Position numbers and translations under genes: made by a program. A stretch of 64,000 bases of DNA from JASLBX01 sp035762665 (lineage in GTDB: Bacteria > Actinomycetota > Actinomycetes > Jiangellales > Jiangellaceae). Positions within the stretch are counted from its first letter, which is position 1. Every line of letters begins with the position of its first letter. Location of the stretch: assembly GCA_035762665.1 (NCBI GenBank), contig DASTNZ010000077.1, positions 1-64,000 on the forward strand, written 5' to 3'. The notes beneath the pieces are model-generated. The model saw only the letters and a program-made list of their open reading frames with translations, was not told where the DNA came from and did no database searches. Positions 24,035 through 31,841 of this stretch are shown here, piece by piece.

Positions 24035-24712
24035 ATGTTCAGGTACGACGACGCGGTCTTGGCGGAGTTTCCGACCATCCGGGCCGGCGTGGTCCATGCG
24101 AGCGGGTTGGTCAACGGTTCGAGCCCGGCTCCATTACGTGATCAGTATGAAATCGAGCAGCAAGTCGTTGCCGCCCGCCTCGCAAGTACGGCGATCGGCG
24201 ACTTGCCCTCGATAGCAGCGTGGCGGCGGGTCTTCACCCGATTCGGCGCCAAGCCCACGCAGTACCGCTGTGCAGCCGAGGCGCTACTCCGCCGGCTCGC
24301 CAAACACGGTGACATTCCAGCCATCAGCACGCTGGTGGATATCGGCAATCTGGTCTCTATCCGTTACGCCATGCCGGTGGCGGTCGTCGACCTTGCCGGC
24401 ATCACGGGCATGACCACCGTCCAGTTCGCTGCCGGAGATGAGGTGTTCACCGACCTCGGCTCGTCGGCGAGCGTCCACCCTGAGCCGGGTGAGGTGATCT
24501 TTGCGGACGAGGCGCGCCGGGTGAGCGCTCGGCGCTGGTGCTGGCGCCAGAGCGCGCAGAGCGCGACCAGCGATGCGACGGTCGAGGCGCTCATCATCGT
24601 GGAAGGCCATCACGATGCGGCCGCGCCGGACGTCAAGGCCGCGACCGATGACATCACCACGCTGCTCCACACGTACCAGCCCGGATGCCAAGTGCGACTG
24701 CTGGACACTTAG
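24035..24712 (+). CDS. B3/B4 tRNA-binding-domain protein
   Basis: A 225-residue stand-alone B3/4 domain, the fold of the PheRS beta-subunit editing site. Recognisable segments are RVFTRFGAKPTQYRCAAEALL and STLVDIGNLVSIRYAMPVAV. It begins 20 bases after azlD and probably belongs to that operon. Stand-alone B3/4 proteins are suspected of editing mischarged aminoacyl-tRNAs or hydrolysing aminoacyl compounds. Beside an amino-acid exporter, a role in tolerance of non-canonical amino acids is plausible but unproven. Confidence 0.82.
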   Translation: MFRYDDAVLAEFPTIRAGVVHASGLVNGSSPAPLRDQYEIEQQVVAARLASTAIGDLPSIAAWRRVFTRFGAKPTQYRCAAEALLRRLAKHGDIPAISTLVDIGNLVSIRYAMPVAVVDLAGITGMTTVQFAAGDEVFTDLGSSASVHPEPGEVIFADEARRVSARRWCWRQSAQSATSDATVEALIIVEGHHDAAAPDVKAATDDITTLLHTYQPGCQVRLLDT

Positions 24713-24714
24713 CC

Positions 24715-24764
24715 GATCTTGCGACAATCCACACTGTCGGACGCTGTAGATTTGTCGCGAGATC
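24715..24764. terminator. Stem-loop after the azlCD-B3/4 operon
   Basis: GATCTTGCGACAA (24715-24727) pairs with TTGTCGCGAGATC (24752-24764) with one T-G wobble, a 13-bp stem with a 24-nt loop. It begins two bases after the B3/4 stop codon (TAG, 24710-24712) and precedes the TetR promoter region. Confidence 0.5.
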
Positions 24765-24785
24765 AGCAGCGGAGAGTGCTTGACA

Positions 24786-24809
24786 AAGTTAGTGATTGAC
24801 CACTAACTT
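24786..24809. promoter_or_regulatory. Palindromic operator of the TetR gene (site 1)
   Basis: AAGTTAGTG, 6 bases (ATTGAC), then CACTAACTT is a perfect 9-bp inverted repeat about 30 bases before the TetR start. A related site precedes the MFS gene at 25425. Confidence 0.65.
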
Positions 24810-24837
24810 CTACGGTGTGGCCAAAGGGAGTGAGCGA

Positions 24838-25383
24838 ATGTCCGCCGATGAGCGGCGTGACGCCGTCGTCCGCGCGGCGATCACCGAGTTCGCCCACGGC
24901 GGGTACCAGGGCACATCTACGGCCGCCATCGCGAATCGGGTGGGTGTGTCGCAGCCGTATCTGTTCAGGCTCTTTCCGGACAAGCGGGCGATCTTCCTGG
25001 CCGCCGCCAAGCGGTGCACCGACGACATCCGTCGGGGCTTCGCCGAGGTCAGCGAGGGTCTCGCGGGCGACGAGGCACACCATGCGATGGGCACCGCGTA
25101 CAGCGACCTGATCGCCGACCGTGACCGGCTGGTGTTCCAGATGCAGATGTACGTCGCGGCCGCCACGGCGACGGAAGCCGGTGACGTCGAGTTCGCGTCG
25201 GAGATCCGCCGCGCGTGGACCGATTTATGGGATCTCGTGCACCTTCGGCTTGGTGACCCGGACGTCACCGGTGACTTCATGGCGACTGGCATGTTGATCA
25301 ATGTGTTGCTCGCCCTCGGTTACCCCCTCGATCACCGGGTTTGGGCGAGCCTCCACCTGAGGGACGGCGACGCCTCCACCTAG
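24838..25383 (+). CDS. TetR-family transcriptional regulator
   Basis: A 181-residue TetR regulator. The HTH (residues about 10-50) reads TAAIANRVGVSQPYLFRLFP. The ligand domain is family-specific and uninformative. The ATG at 24838 follows AAGGGAG; an in-frame start at 24796 would fall inside the operator and is rejected. The gene precedes a 14-TM-type MFS exporter, and both have a similar operator, so this is a local repressor/exporter pair. Confidence 0.88.
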   Translation: MSADERRDAVVRAAITEFAHGGYQGTSTAAIANRVGVSQPYLFRLFPDKRAIFLAAAKRCTDDIRRGFAEVSEGLAGDEAHHAMGTAYSDLIADRDRLVFQMQMYVAAATATEAGDVEFASEIRRAWTDLWDLVHLRLGDPDVTGDFMATGMLINVLLALGYPLDHRVWASLHLRDGDAST

Positions 25384-25424
25384 CCGCTCAAAGTTCATCG
25401 CCTAGCGCTGCTTGCTGTCCGCAG

Positions 25425-25445
25425 AAGTTAGTTATCAATCACTTA
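25425..25445. promoter_or_regulatory. TetR operator upstream of the MFS gene (site 2)
   Basis: AAGTTAGTT-ATCAAT-CACTTA resembles site 1 at 24786. An 18-base core in reverse orientation matches 15 of 18 positions by eye. The MFS ribosome binding site (AGGAGG, 25445-25450) begins at its edge, so binding would block expression. Confidence 0.5.
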
Positions 25446-25455
25446 GGAGGGTTCA

Positions 25456-26886
25456 ATGTCGCAGCCCATCACCTCGCGTGCGAACGTCATCTGGACGTTG
25501 GTCCTGACGAGTGCGGCGACGTTCATGGCAGCACTCGACAACCTGGTCGTCACGACCGCTTTACCCGTCATCAGGGAGGACCTGGCCGGCAATCTGGCCG
25601 ACCTGGAGTGGATCGTCAACGGATATACGCTGCCGTTCGCCTGTCTGCTGCTGTTCGCGGCTGCTCTCGGCGACCGGTTCGGTCGGCGTCGAGTGTTCGC
25701 GGCGGGCATTGCCCTGTTCGTCGCGGCATCGGCCGGCGCGGCGCTCGCGTCGAGCACCGATGCCCTGATAGCGGCTCGCGCATTGCAGGGTGCCGGCGCA
25801 GCCGCGCTGATGCCGCTGAGCCTCACTCTGATCTCGGCCGCCGTGTCACCGAACCGGCGCGGGATGGCGTTCGGCATCTGGGGTGCGGTCAACGGCGTGG
25901 CGATCGCGAGCGGGCCACTCGTTGGCGGCACGATCACGGAGCACTTGTCCTGGCACTGGATCTTTTGGCTGAACGTCCCGATCGGGATTGCCCTCATCCC
26001 GCTCGTGCTGACCCGCCTGTCCGAAAGCTACGGTCCGAACAACCGCCTGGACCTGGTCGGGACGGTGCTCGCCAGCGCGGGTCTGCTCGGCATCGTGCTG
26101 TCGATCGTCCGCGGCCACGAACACGGCTGGACATCTGCTCCGGTGCTTGCCGGGTTCGCGGTGGGCGTCGCGCTGCTGGTGGCCTTCGTCCGGTGGGAAT
26201 TGCGCACGCCCGCGCCCATGCTGCCTATGCGGTTCTTCCGCTCGCCGGCGTTCAGCGCGATCAACGTGGCCGGCCTGCTGATGTTCTTCGGCGCATTCGG
26301 CTCGATCTTCCTGCTCACCCAGTTCCTGCAGTTCATCCAGGGCTACTCGCCCCAGGAGGCGGGGTTGCGGATGCTGCCGTGGACGGCGATGCCCATGGTC
26401 GTGGCGCCGATCGCCGGTGCACTGGCCGACCGGATCGGCGGCCGACCCATTGTCATGACAGGCTTCCTGACGATGGCTACGGGTCTCGGCTGGTTCGCGG
26501 TGGTGAATGAGCCTAACGTCAGCTACCTCACTCAGGTGCCTGCTTTCATGCTCTCAGGCATCGGCATGGCGCTGTTCTTCGCGCCGGCTGGGGCGATCCT
26601 CATGGGTTCCGTGCCGCCGGCCGAGCAGGGCATTGCGTCCGGAGTGAACAACTCCGTGCGTGAGGTGGGTGGAGCGCTCGGCGTCGCGGTGCTCGCGTCG
26701 GTGTTCGCCGCCCAAGGCGGTTACGACACACCGCAGATGTTCACCGACGGTCTGGTTCCGGCCCTGTGGCTGGGAGTCGTGAGCCTCGTCGCAGCCGCCG
26801 TGGCGATGCTGTGGGTCCCGCGCGGCCGGCACGGGATCGAGGCGCCTGCCATCCATGCGGTGGACGAAGTTGCGGTGCCCGCCTGA
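25456..26886 (+). CDS. MFS drug exporter, DHA2/EmrB type
   Basis: A 476-residue major facilitator with about 14 predicted membrane segments. Motif C-like GPLVGGTITEHLSWHWIFW and the N-terminal FMAALDNLVVTTALPVI are typical of the EmrB/QacA (DHA2) group, and FGRRRVF is motif A. These proteins export drugs or metabolites by proton antiport. AGGAGG precedes the ATG. It is probably repressed by the upstream TetR; the ligand is unknown. Confidence 0.9.
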   Translation: MSQPITSRANVIWTLVLTSAATFMAALDNLVVTTALPVIREDLAGNLADLEWIVNGYTLPFACLLLFAAALGDRFGRRRVFAAGIALFVAASAGAALASSTDALIAARALQGAGAAALMPLSLTLISAAVSPNRRGMAFGIWGAVNGVAIASGPLVGGTITEHLSWHWIFWLNVPIGIALIPLVLTRLSESYGPNNRLDLVGTVLASAGLLGIVLSIVRGHEHGWTSAPVLAGFAVGVALLVAFVRWELRTPAPMLPMRFFRSPAFSAINVAGLLMFFGAFGSIFLLTQFLQFIQGYSPQEAGLRMLPWTAMPMVVAPIAGALADRIGGRPIVMTGFLTMATGLGWFAVVNEPNVSYLTQVPAFMLSGIGMALFFAPAGAILMGSVPPAEQGIASGVNNSVREVGGALGVAVLASVFAAQGGYDTPQMFTDGLVPALWLGVVSLVAAAVAMLWVPRGRHGIEAPAIHAVDEVAVPA

Positions 26887-26965
26887 CCGCGCAGGGCCGG
26901 CGATGGATGGATGTTCAGCTCCGCCGCTCAAGTCGGTGTGCCGCGCAAGGATAGGACGGGGCAGA

Positions 26966-27754
26966 TCACGATGATCGACGACTAGACGTGCGGCGCTGGA
27001 TCAGTTCGGCGAGGCCGTCGAGGATTCGATCGAGGCCGAAGTGGTACGCGTGGTCCGGGTTGAACGCTGCCCCGTGTGCCTGGCCGGCGGCCGTGCCGAC
27101 CCGGGCGGCCAGCGGATATGCCGCAGCATCGATGATGCGGCTGAGTAGCGGTTGGTTCGCGGCCCACCACTCCTCGTCGTCAAGCTGGCTCAGGTGTTGG
27201 GCCGTCCGGACCTCTTCGGCTGCTTGGACGGAGGTTCGGACGAACTGCAGCACGAGCGTCAGCGCGGCGTCCATCTCGACGTCGTCAAGCCCGGTCCCGT
27301 CGATCGCGGCGAGCTCGTGCTCGTATTTGTCGAGGGCTCCGGGACCAAGCGGCGGCCGGACGGTAGAGATCGTGGCGGCCCACAGGTGAGTCGCGAACAG
27401 GCCGCGGTTGTCGGACGCAACCGCCTCCAGGCGGGCTCGCCAAGGTTTGCCGTCGAACGGCGTGCGTCGCATCTGGCCGTAGGCCTGATCGAGCATCAGA
27501 TCGAGCAGTTCTGCCTTGCCCGGCACGTAGGTGTAGAGGGTCATGGTGGCGACGCCGAGCTCCTGAGCCAGCCGGCGCATGGTCACGGCGTCGAGACCTT
27601 CGGCATCCGCGACCGATATGGCGGCGTCAACGATTGCATTGATGGTCAGTCCCGGCTGCGGGCCTCTCCGGGACGAGCGCGTGGGCTCGCGCCACAACAG
27701 CGCAAGTGTGCGAGCCGGGTCTCCTGCGCCGCTCACGGATGTGGGCACCGTCAC
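26966..27754 (-). CDS. TetR-family regulator with TetR_C domain
   Basis: A 262-residue regulator. The HTH near residues 45-80 contains VTMRRLAQELGVATMTLYTYV, and the C-terminal domain is of the tetracycline-repressor (TetR_C_1) type. There is a 35-residue N-terminal extension rich in Arg. It is divergent from a VOC gene with a perfect palindrome between them, so it probably represses itself and the VOC protein. Confidence 0.85.
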   Translation of the reverse strand: MTVPTSVSGAGDPARTLALLWREPTRSSRRGPQPGLTINAIVDAAISVADAEGLDAVTMRRLAQELGVATMTLYTYVPGKAELLDLMLDQAYGQMRRTPFDGKPWRARLEAVASDNRGLFATHLWAATISTVRPPLGPGALDKYEHELAAIDGTGLDDVEMDAALTLVLQFVRTSVQAAEEVRTAQHLSQLDDEEWWAANQPLLSRIIDAAAYPLAARVGTAAGQAHGAAFNPDHAYHFGLDRILDGLAELIQRRTSSRRSS

Positions 27755-27781
27755 ACCTTTCCTGGCACAAATCTCGTACCA

Positions 27782-27801
27782 TGTACGTTGTACGACGTAC
27801 A
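27782..27801. promoter_or_regulatory. Palindromic operator between the TetR and VOC genes
   Basis: TGTACGT-TGTACG-ACGTACA is a 20-base site with perfect 7-bp arms midway in the 79-base divergent gap. It is the natural binding site for the adjacent TetR protein. Confidence 0.65.
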
Positions 27802-27833
27802 GAATCCTCTCTGCGCCAGTGTAGGAGGCTCAG

Positions 27834-28226
27834 TTGAACATCACCGCGTCGGCCATCTCGCTCAACGTCAAGGACGTGGCCGCCTCTGCCGCGTTTCTAA
27901 CGGACCACTTCGGCTTCACCCAAGACATGGAGGCGGACGGGTTCGTCTCGCTGTCCCGGCCAGACGCCGGGTTCAATGTGATCTTCCTGCGAACTGGCCT
28001 GGAGAGCTTCCAGCCTGGCTACATGCGCCACACCAGCGCGGACGGCCTGCTCGTCGTCTTCGTGGTCGACGACATCGATCGTGAGCACGGCCGGTTGCTG
28101 ACCGAACGTGTGGAGATCACGACAGCGCTGCAGACCGAACCTTGGGGTGAGCGGTTCTTCCAGGTCACCGACCCCAATGGAGTGATCATCCAGCTCGTCC
28201 AGTGGATGACCGAGCCGGAGGCGTAG
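27834..28226 (+). CDS. VOC superfamily protein (TTG start)
   Basis: A 130-residue VOC protein (ASAISLNVKDVAASAAFL at the N-terminus, FFQVTDPNGVIIQLVQWM at the C-terminus). It probably starts at TTG 27834, since no ATG or GTG fits and GTAGGAGG at 27821-27828 is well placed. Such proteins bind or modify small molecules, for example in fosfomycin or bleomycin resistance; the ligand is unknown. It is probably controlled by the divergent TetR through the palindrome at 27782. Confidence 0.83.
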   Translation: MNITASAISLNVKDVAASAAFLTDHFGFTQDMEADGFVSLSRPDAGFNVIFLRTGLESFQPGYMRHTSADGLLVVFVVDDIDREHGRLLTERVEITTALQTEPWGERFFQVTDPNGVIIQLVQWMTEPEA

Positions 28227-28239
28227 CACTTCCGCCCGG

Positions 28240-28395
28240 CCGTTCTGTGCGGCGAGAGCCGTACTCAGGCCGCCCCGGACGCGATGTCGTCGGCGTCCCG
28301 GCGATCCACTCCATCAGCGGGATGAGCAGGGCGACGATCTCCCCGCCGCGAGAGGTGAGGCTGTAGTCGACCCGGCGCGGGATGACCGGCTTGGC
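28240..28395 (-). pseudogene. Remnant of an HxlR-family regulator (C-terminal part)
   Basis: The segment RRVDYSLTSRGGEIVALLIP, followed by LMEWI, matches the wing and last helix of HxlR regulators (usual form P.RVEYELT..G). The helix-turn-helix that should precede it is absent; the upstream frame is unrelated. It is a truncated fragment in the 466-base space before the TetR gene at 28693. Confidence 0.45.
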
Positions 28396-28601
28396 GTCAC
28401 GACGTCCATGCGAGAAGCGGTAGCGGTCGCGTTGCGGTAGGCGCACGGTCGCCGGGTACGGGAGTGAGTGAACCGCCCCGCCCAGGCATCCGGCCCGTGT
28501 TGCGGCCTTCATGCAGGTCATCGATCTTTCAGTCGGACGTTTCCCGTAGTACCGAAACCCCTCCACCAGATCTGTGATGCAGCTCACACTCCCTTTTGGG
28601 A

Positions 28602-28628
28602 CTACCGGGGATGGGCTCCCCGTTTAGC
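28602..28628. promoter_or_regulatory. TetR operator, upstream copy (imperfect)
   Basis: CTACCGGGGA-TGGGC-TCCCCGTTTAGC is an imperfect copy of the palindrome at 28640-28668. The two centres are about 40 bases apart, close to four helical turns. Confidence 0.5.
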
Positions 28629-28639
28629 AAAGTGTTCGG

Positions 28640-28668
28640 GCTAACCGGGGAGGAATTCCCCGGTTAGC
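28640..28668. promoter_or_regulatory. TetR operator, downstream copy (perfect palindrome)
   Basis: GCTAACCGGGGA, 5 bases (GGAAT), then TCCCCGGTTAGC is a perfect 12-bp inverted repeat ending 24 bases before the TetR start. It is the likely autoregulatory site of the TetR/MFS operon. Confidence 0.7.
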
Positions 28669-28692
28669 TGGTGAGAGCACAAGGGGAAATCC

Positions 28693-29343
28693 ATGGGCGT
28701 CGATGTTGCGACTCTCGAGCCGGAGCACCGGCTACGGGCCGACGCGCAGCGCAACCGCGATCGAATCATCGCTGCTGCTCGCGACGCGTTCCTGGAGACC
28801 GGACCCGACGTGGCGCTGGACGCCATCGCCCACCGGGCGGGGGTGGGCAACGCGACCGTGTATCGGCACTTCGCCGATCGCGACGAACTCGTCCTGGCCG
28901 TCGCGCTCTCTGCCATCGATCGCATCATCGCTCACGCCGATCTTGCCATTGCCGCGGAGCCGGATGCATTCGAGGCGCTGCGCCGGTTCGCGTTCAAGGC
29001 GGCCGATGAGCGAATCGGATCGCTGAGCGCGGTGTTCTGCGGCGTCGTCGAACCTTCTGACCCCCGGGTCGTCGACGCCCGGGTGCGGTTCGAGGCCGCC
29101 GTAGATCGGGTGATGGATCGCGCCCGCCGCGCCGGCCAACTCCGGCCGGACGTCGAGCGAGGCGATCTCCTGGCCGCGATCACGCAGTTGACCAGGCCCG
29201 TGCCTGGAACGACGTGTGGGCAGTTCGGCCCATACGTCCACCGCCACCTCAACATCTTCCTCGACGGCCTCCGCGCCCCAGCCAGGTCAACATTGCCAGG
29301 GGCGGCCGTCACTCTGGAGGGCCTCCGGCAGCGCATGTCGTAA
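28693..29343 (+). CDS. TetR-family transcriptional regulator
   Basis: A 216-residue TetR regulator. The HTH (residues about 25-65) reads LDAIAHRAGVGNATVYRHFADRDEL with the classic YRHF segment. It lies 51 bases upstream of an EmrB-type exporter on the same strand, probably one operon. Two copies of a GC-rich palindrome upstream are its likely operators. Confidence 0.88.
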   Translation: MGVDVATLEPEHRLRADAQRNRDRIIAAARDAFLETGPDVALDAIAHRAGVGNATVYRHFADRDELVLAVALSAIDRIIAHADLAIAAEPDAFEALRRFAFKAADERIGSLSAVFCGVVEPSDPRVVDARVRFEAAVDRVMDRARRAGQLRPDVERGDLLAAITQLTRPVPGTTCGQFGPYVHRHLNIFLDGLRAPARSTLPGAAVTLEGLRQRMS

Positions 29344-29394
29344 CCGCGGAGTCCCAGCCCAGAACAGTCCGACTAACGATTGGTAAGCACACAC

Positions 29395-30918
29395 ATGTCT
29401 GCAGTCAGCGGAATATCCCAAAAGTCACAAGTTGACCCAAGACGATGGAGGGCTCTCGCCTTCATCGCGATCGCCCAGTTGATGGTGATCCTGGACGCGA
29501 CGATCGTGAACATCGCGCTGCCGTCGGCCCAGGCCGATCTCGGCATTTCGGACGGTAACCGGCAGTGGGTCATCACTGCCTATGCCCTCGCCTTCGGCGG
29601 GCTGCTGCTGCTAGGTGGCCGGATCGCCGACATGTGGGGCCGTAAGAACACTTTCATGACCGGACTCGTCGGCTTCGCCCTCGCATCTGCGATTGGTGGT
29701 GCGGCGGTAAACGAACTGATGCTGTTCGTGTCCCGTGCGCTTCAGGGCGTGTTCGGTGCGCTGCTGGCACCGGCCGCGCTTTCGCTGCTCGCGGTGATGT
29801 TCACTGATCCGAAAGAGCGAGCCAAAGCATTCGGCATCTTCGGCGCGATCGCCGGTGGTGGTGCCGCCATCGGTCTCACGCTCGGTGGTCTGCTGACCGA
29901 GTACCTGGACTGGCGCTGGGTCTTCTACGTGAACATCCCGATCGCAGTCATCGCTGTGCTCGGTGGCATGATCGAGATTCGGGAGCCGGAGGGCCGGAAC
30001 CGGTCGCCGCTCGACATTCCGGGCGTCCTGTTGGGCACGCTGGGTCTAGTCGCGCTCGTGTACGGGTTCACCCGCGCCGAGTCGGACGGCTGGACGGACA
30101 GCCTGACCCTGGCGATGTTCGCCGCTACGGTTGTCCTGCTGGCCGCCTTTGTCCTCGTCGAGCGGAGGGTGTCCGCACCGCTGCTGCCGTTGCGGGTTGT
30201 TATCGACCGGAACCGGGGTGGTGTTTACGCCTCTCTTGGGCTCGCGACCATAGCCCTGTTCGGGTTGTTCCTGTTCCTCACGTACTACCTGCAGATCGTG
30301 AAGGGCTACAGCCCAATCCGGACGGGCGTGGCATTCCTGCCCATGGTCGCCGGCATGGTTACCGGGTCGACCCAGATCGGCGCCAGGTTCATGACGCGGG
30401 TCCCGGCCAGGTATCTCATGACGCCGGGCTTGCTGGTGGCCTCCACCGGCATGCTCCTGCTTACGCAGATCGGGACGGATAGCTCGTACGTCGGGTTGAT
30501 CCTGCCGGCCTTCTTGCTGATCGGGCTGGGTATGGGCACGACATTCATGCCGGCGATGAGCCTGGCTACGTACGGAGTCGAGCCGCGCGACGCCGGTATC
30601 GCGTCCGCAATGATCAACACCTCCCAGCAGGTTGGTGGGGCGATCGGGGTGGCTCTGCTCAACACCATCGCGGCGAGTGCGACCACCTCGTTCGTGGCGG
30701 CCAACGTGGCTGGCGCCGCCTCGCCCGAGCTACTGCAGTTGGAGGCAATGGTGCACGGATTCACCTCCGCCATCTGGTTGGCAGTCGGCATCCTGGTCGG
30801 TTCTGCGGCCATAGCGTTCCTACTCGTCAACGCGGGATCGCAGAGCCAGCAGCCGGAGTTCGCCGACGGGGACGAACTGGCCGGCGAAGGGGAGGCTGCG
30901 CCGGTTATCGCCCACTGA
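29395..30918 (+). CDS. MFS drug exporter, DHA2/EmrB type
   Basis: A 507-residue, 14-TM-type MFS exporter. It shows VILDATIVNIALPSAQADLG in the first helix, motif A GGRIADMWGRKNTF and motif C GLTLGGLLTEYLDWRWVFYVN. The C-terminal tail is acidic and hydrophilic. It follows a TetR gene that probably controls it and is closed by a hairpin at 30954. The substrate is unknown. Confidence 0.9.
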   Translation: MSAVSGISQKSQVDPRRWRALAFIAIAQLMVILDATIVNIALPSAQADLGISDGNRQWVITAYALAFGGLLLLGGRIADMWGRKNTFMTGLVGFALASAIGGAAVNELMLFVSRALQGVFGALLAPAALSLLAVMFTDPKERAKAFGIFGAIAGGGAAIGLTLGGLLTEYLDWRWVFYVNIPIAVIAVLGGMIEIREPEGRNRSPLDIPGVLLGTLGLVALVYGFTRAESDGWTDSLTLAMFAATVVLLAAFVLVERRVSAPLLPLRVVIDRNRGGVYASLGLATIALFGLFLFLTYYLQIVKGYSPIRTGVAFLPMVAGMVTGSTQIGARFMTRVPARYLMTPGLLVASTGMLLLTQIGTDSSYVGLILPAFLLIGLGMGTTFMPAMSLATYGVEPRDAGIASAMINTSQQVGGAIGVALLNTIAASATTSFVAANVAGAASPELLQLEAMVHGFTSAIWLAVGILVGSAAIAFLLVNAGSQSQQPEFADGDELAGEGEAAPVIAH

Positions 30919-30953
30919 GCAGGGGCGAAACGCCGGGGCATGCCTTGGGGACG

Positions 30954-30991
30954 AACGAGGGCTACGGGTCGACGATCTCGTAGCCCTCGTT
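30954..30991. terminator. Terminator hairpin overlapping the 3' end of the convergent gene
   Basis: AACGAGGGCTACG (30954-30966) pairs perfectly with CGTAGCCCTCGTT (30979-30991), with a 12-nt loop. It lies after the MFS gene and includes the last codons of the convergent deacetylase gene, so it could serve both. Confidence 0.6.
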
Positions 30992-31762
30992 CTGTAGGTC
31001 GGTGATCAGCGTATCGAGCGCCGCCACGGTGTCGGACCGGTCGCCACCGCCGTCGTGCAGGACCACGATGTCGCCGGGGTTGACCTCGGCGAGAACGGTG
31101 TCGACGATGGCCGCGGCTCCCGGCTGTTCCCAGTCGCGAGGGTCGAGGCTCCAGCCAAGCGGCGTATGGTCGTACGCCTCGGCGATCTCGTTCACCTCCG
31201 CGCTGAACGCACCCGCCGGGGCCCGGAAATACGGCACTTCGACGCTAGGGACGGCGGCCTGGATGGCATCTCGGCCGCCTTCGATCTCCGCCTGGATCTC
31301 GGCGTCGTCGCGGTCGGCGAGGTTGGCGTCCTGAGTAAGCCCCTGGTTGCAGAGGGTGTGGCCCTCGTCGGCGATGCGGCCGACCAGCTCAGGATGCTCC
31401 CATGCCTGCTCGCCGATGACGCAGAACGTCGCCTGGACATCGTGACGGTCGAGCACGTCGAGCACTTGCTGGGTGTGAGCCGGATCCGGGCCTGATGAAA
31501 AGGTCAGTGCAACGACCTTGGCGCCGCTGTCAACAGACGTGACTGCTCCGGTCATCTCGACGCCAGAGATTCCGGCATCAATTTGGGTCGGCACCTCTTC
31601 CTGAGTGGAATCGGCGTCCTCTTCCTGGGAATCGGCATCCTCTTCCTGCGAGGAATCGACATCCGGCAGGTCGAGATCGGCGCTCTCGAAGTCGCCGGCC
31701 TGGGTGGCGATGACGATGCCGATGATCAAGCCGGCGACTGCTGCTCCGGTTCCGTTGGCCAT
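30962..31762 (-). CDS. Membrane-anchored NodB-like polysaccharide deacetylase lacking its metal ligands
   Basis: A 266-residue protein with an N-terminal membrane segment (GAAVAGLIIGIVIATQ), an acidic repeat (DADSQEEDADSTQEE) and a NodB homology domain from about residue 75. Motif 1, normally TFDDGP, is TFSSGP. Motif 2, normally H(S/T)xxH, is replaced within GHTLCNQGLTQ. Motif 3 FRAPAG, motif 4 LDPRDW and motif 5 VVLHDGG are present. The Asp-His-His metal triad is therefore lost and the catalytic base Asp is Ser. It may be a binding pseudoenzyme of the cell wall. It is 79 bases downstream of the DUF3516 helicase gene. Confidence 0.82.
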   Translation of the reverse strand: MANGTGAAVAGLIIGIVIATQAGDFESADLDLPDVDSSQEEDADSQEEDADSTQEEVPTQIDAGISGVEMTGAVTSVDSGAKVVALTFSSGPDPAHTQQVLDVLDRHDVQATFCVIGEQAWEHPELVGRIADEGHTLCNQGLTQDANLADRDDAEIQAEIEGGRDAIQAAVPSVEVPYFRAPAGAFSAEVNEIAEAYDHTPLGWSLDPRDWEQPGAAAIVDTVLAEVNPGDIVVLHDGGGDRSDTVAALDTLITDLQNEGYEIVDP

Positions 31763-31841
31763 GAGTGACGCCTGTCGGGTCGAGTTCCCAGCGATTGTTT
31801 ACCCACGAGATCGATTAAGAAACCTCGACACCCGTAGGCGA

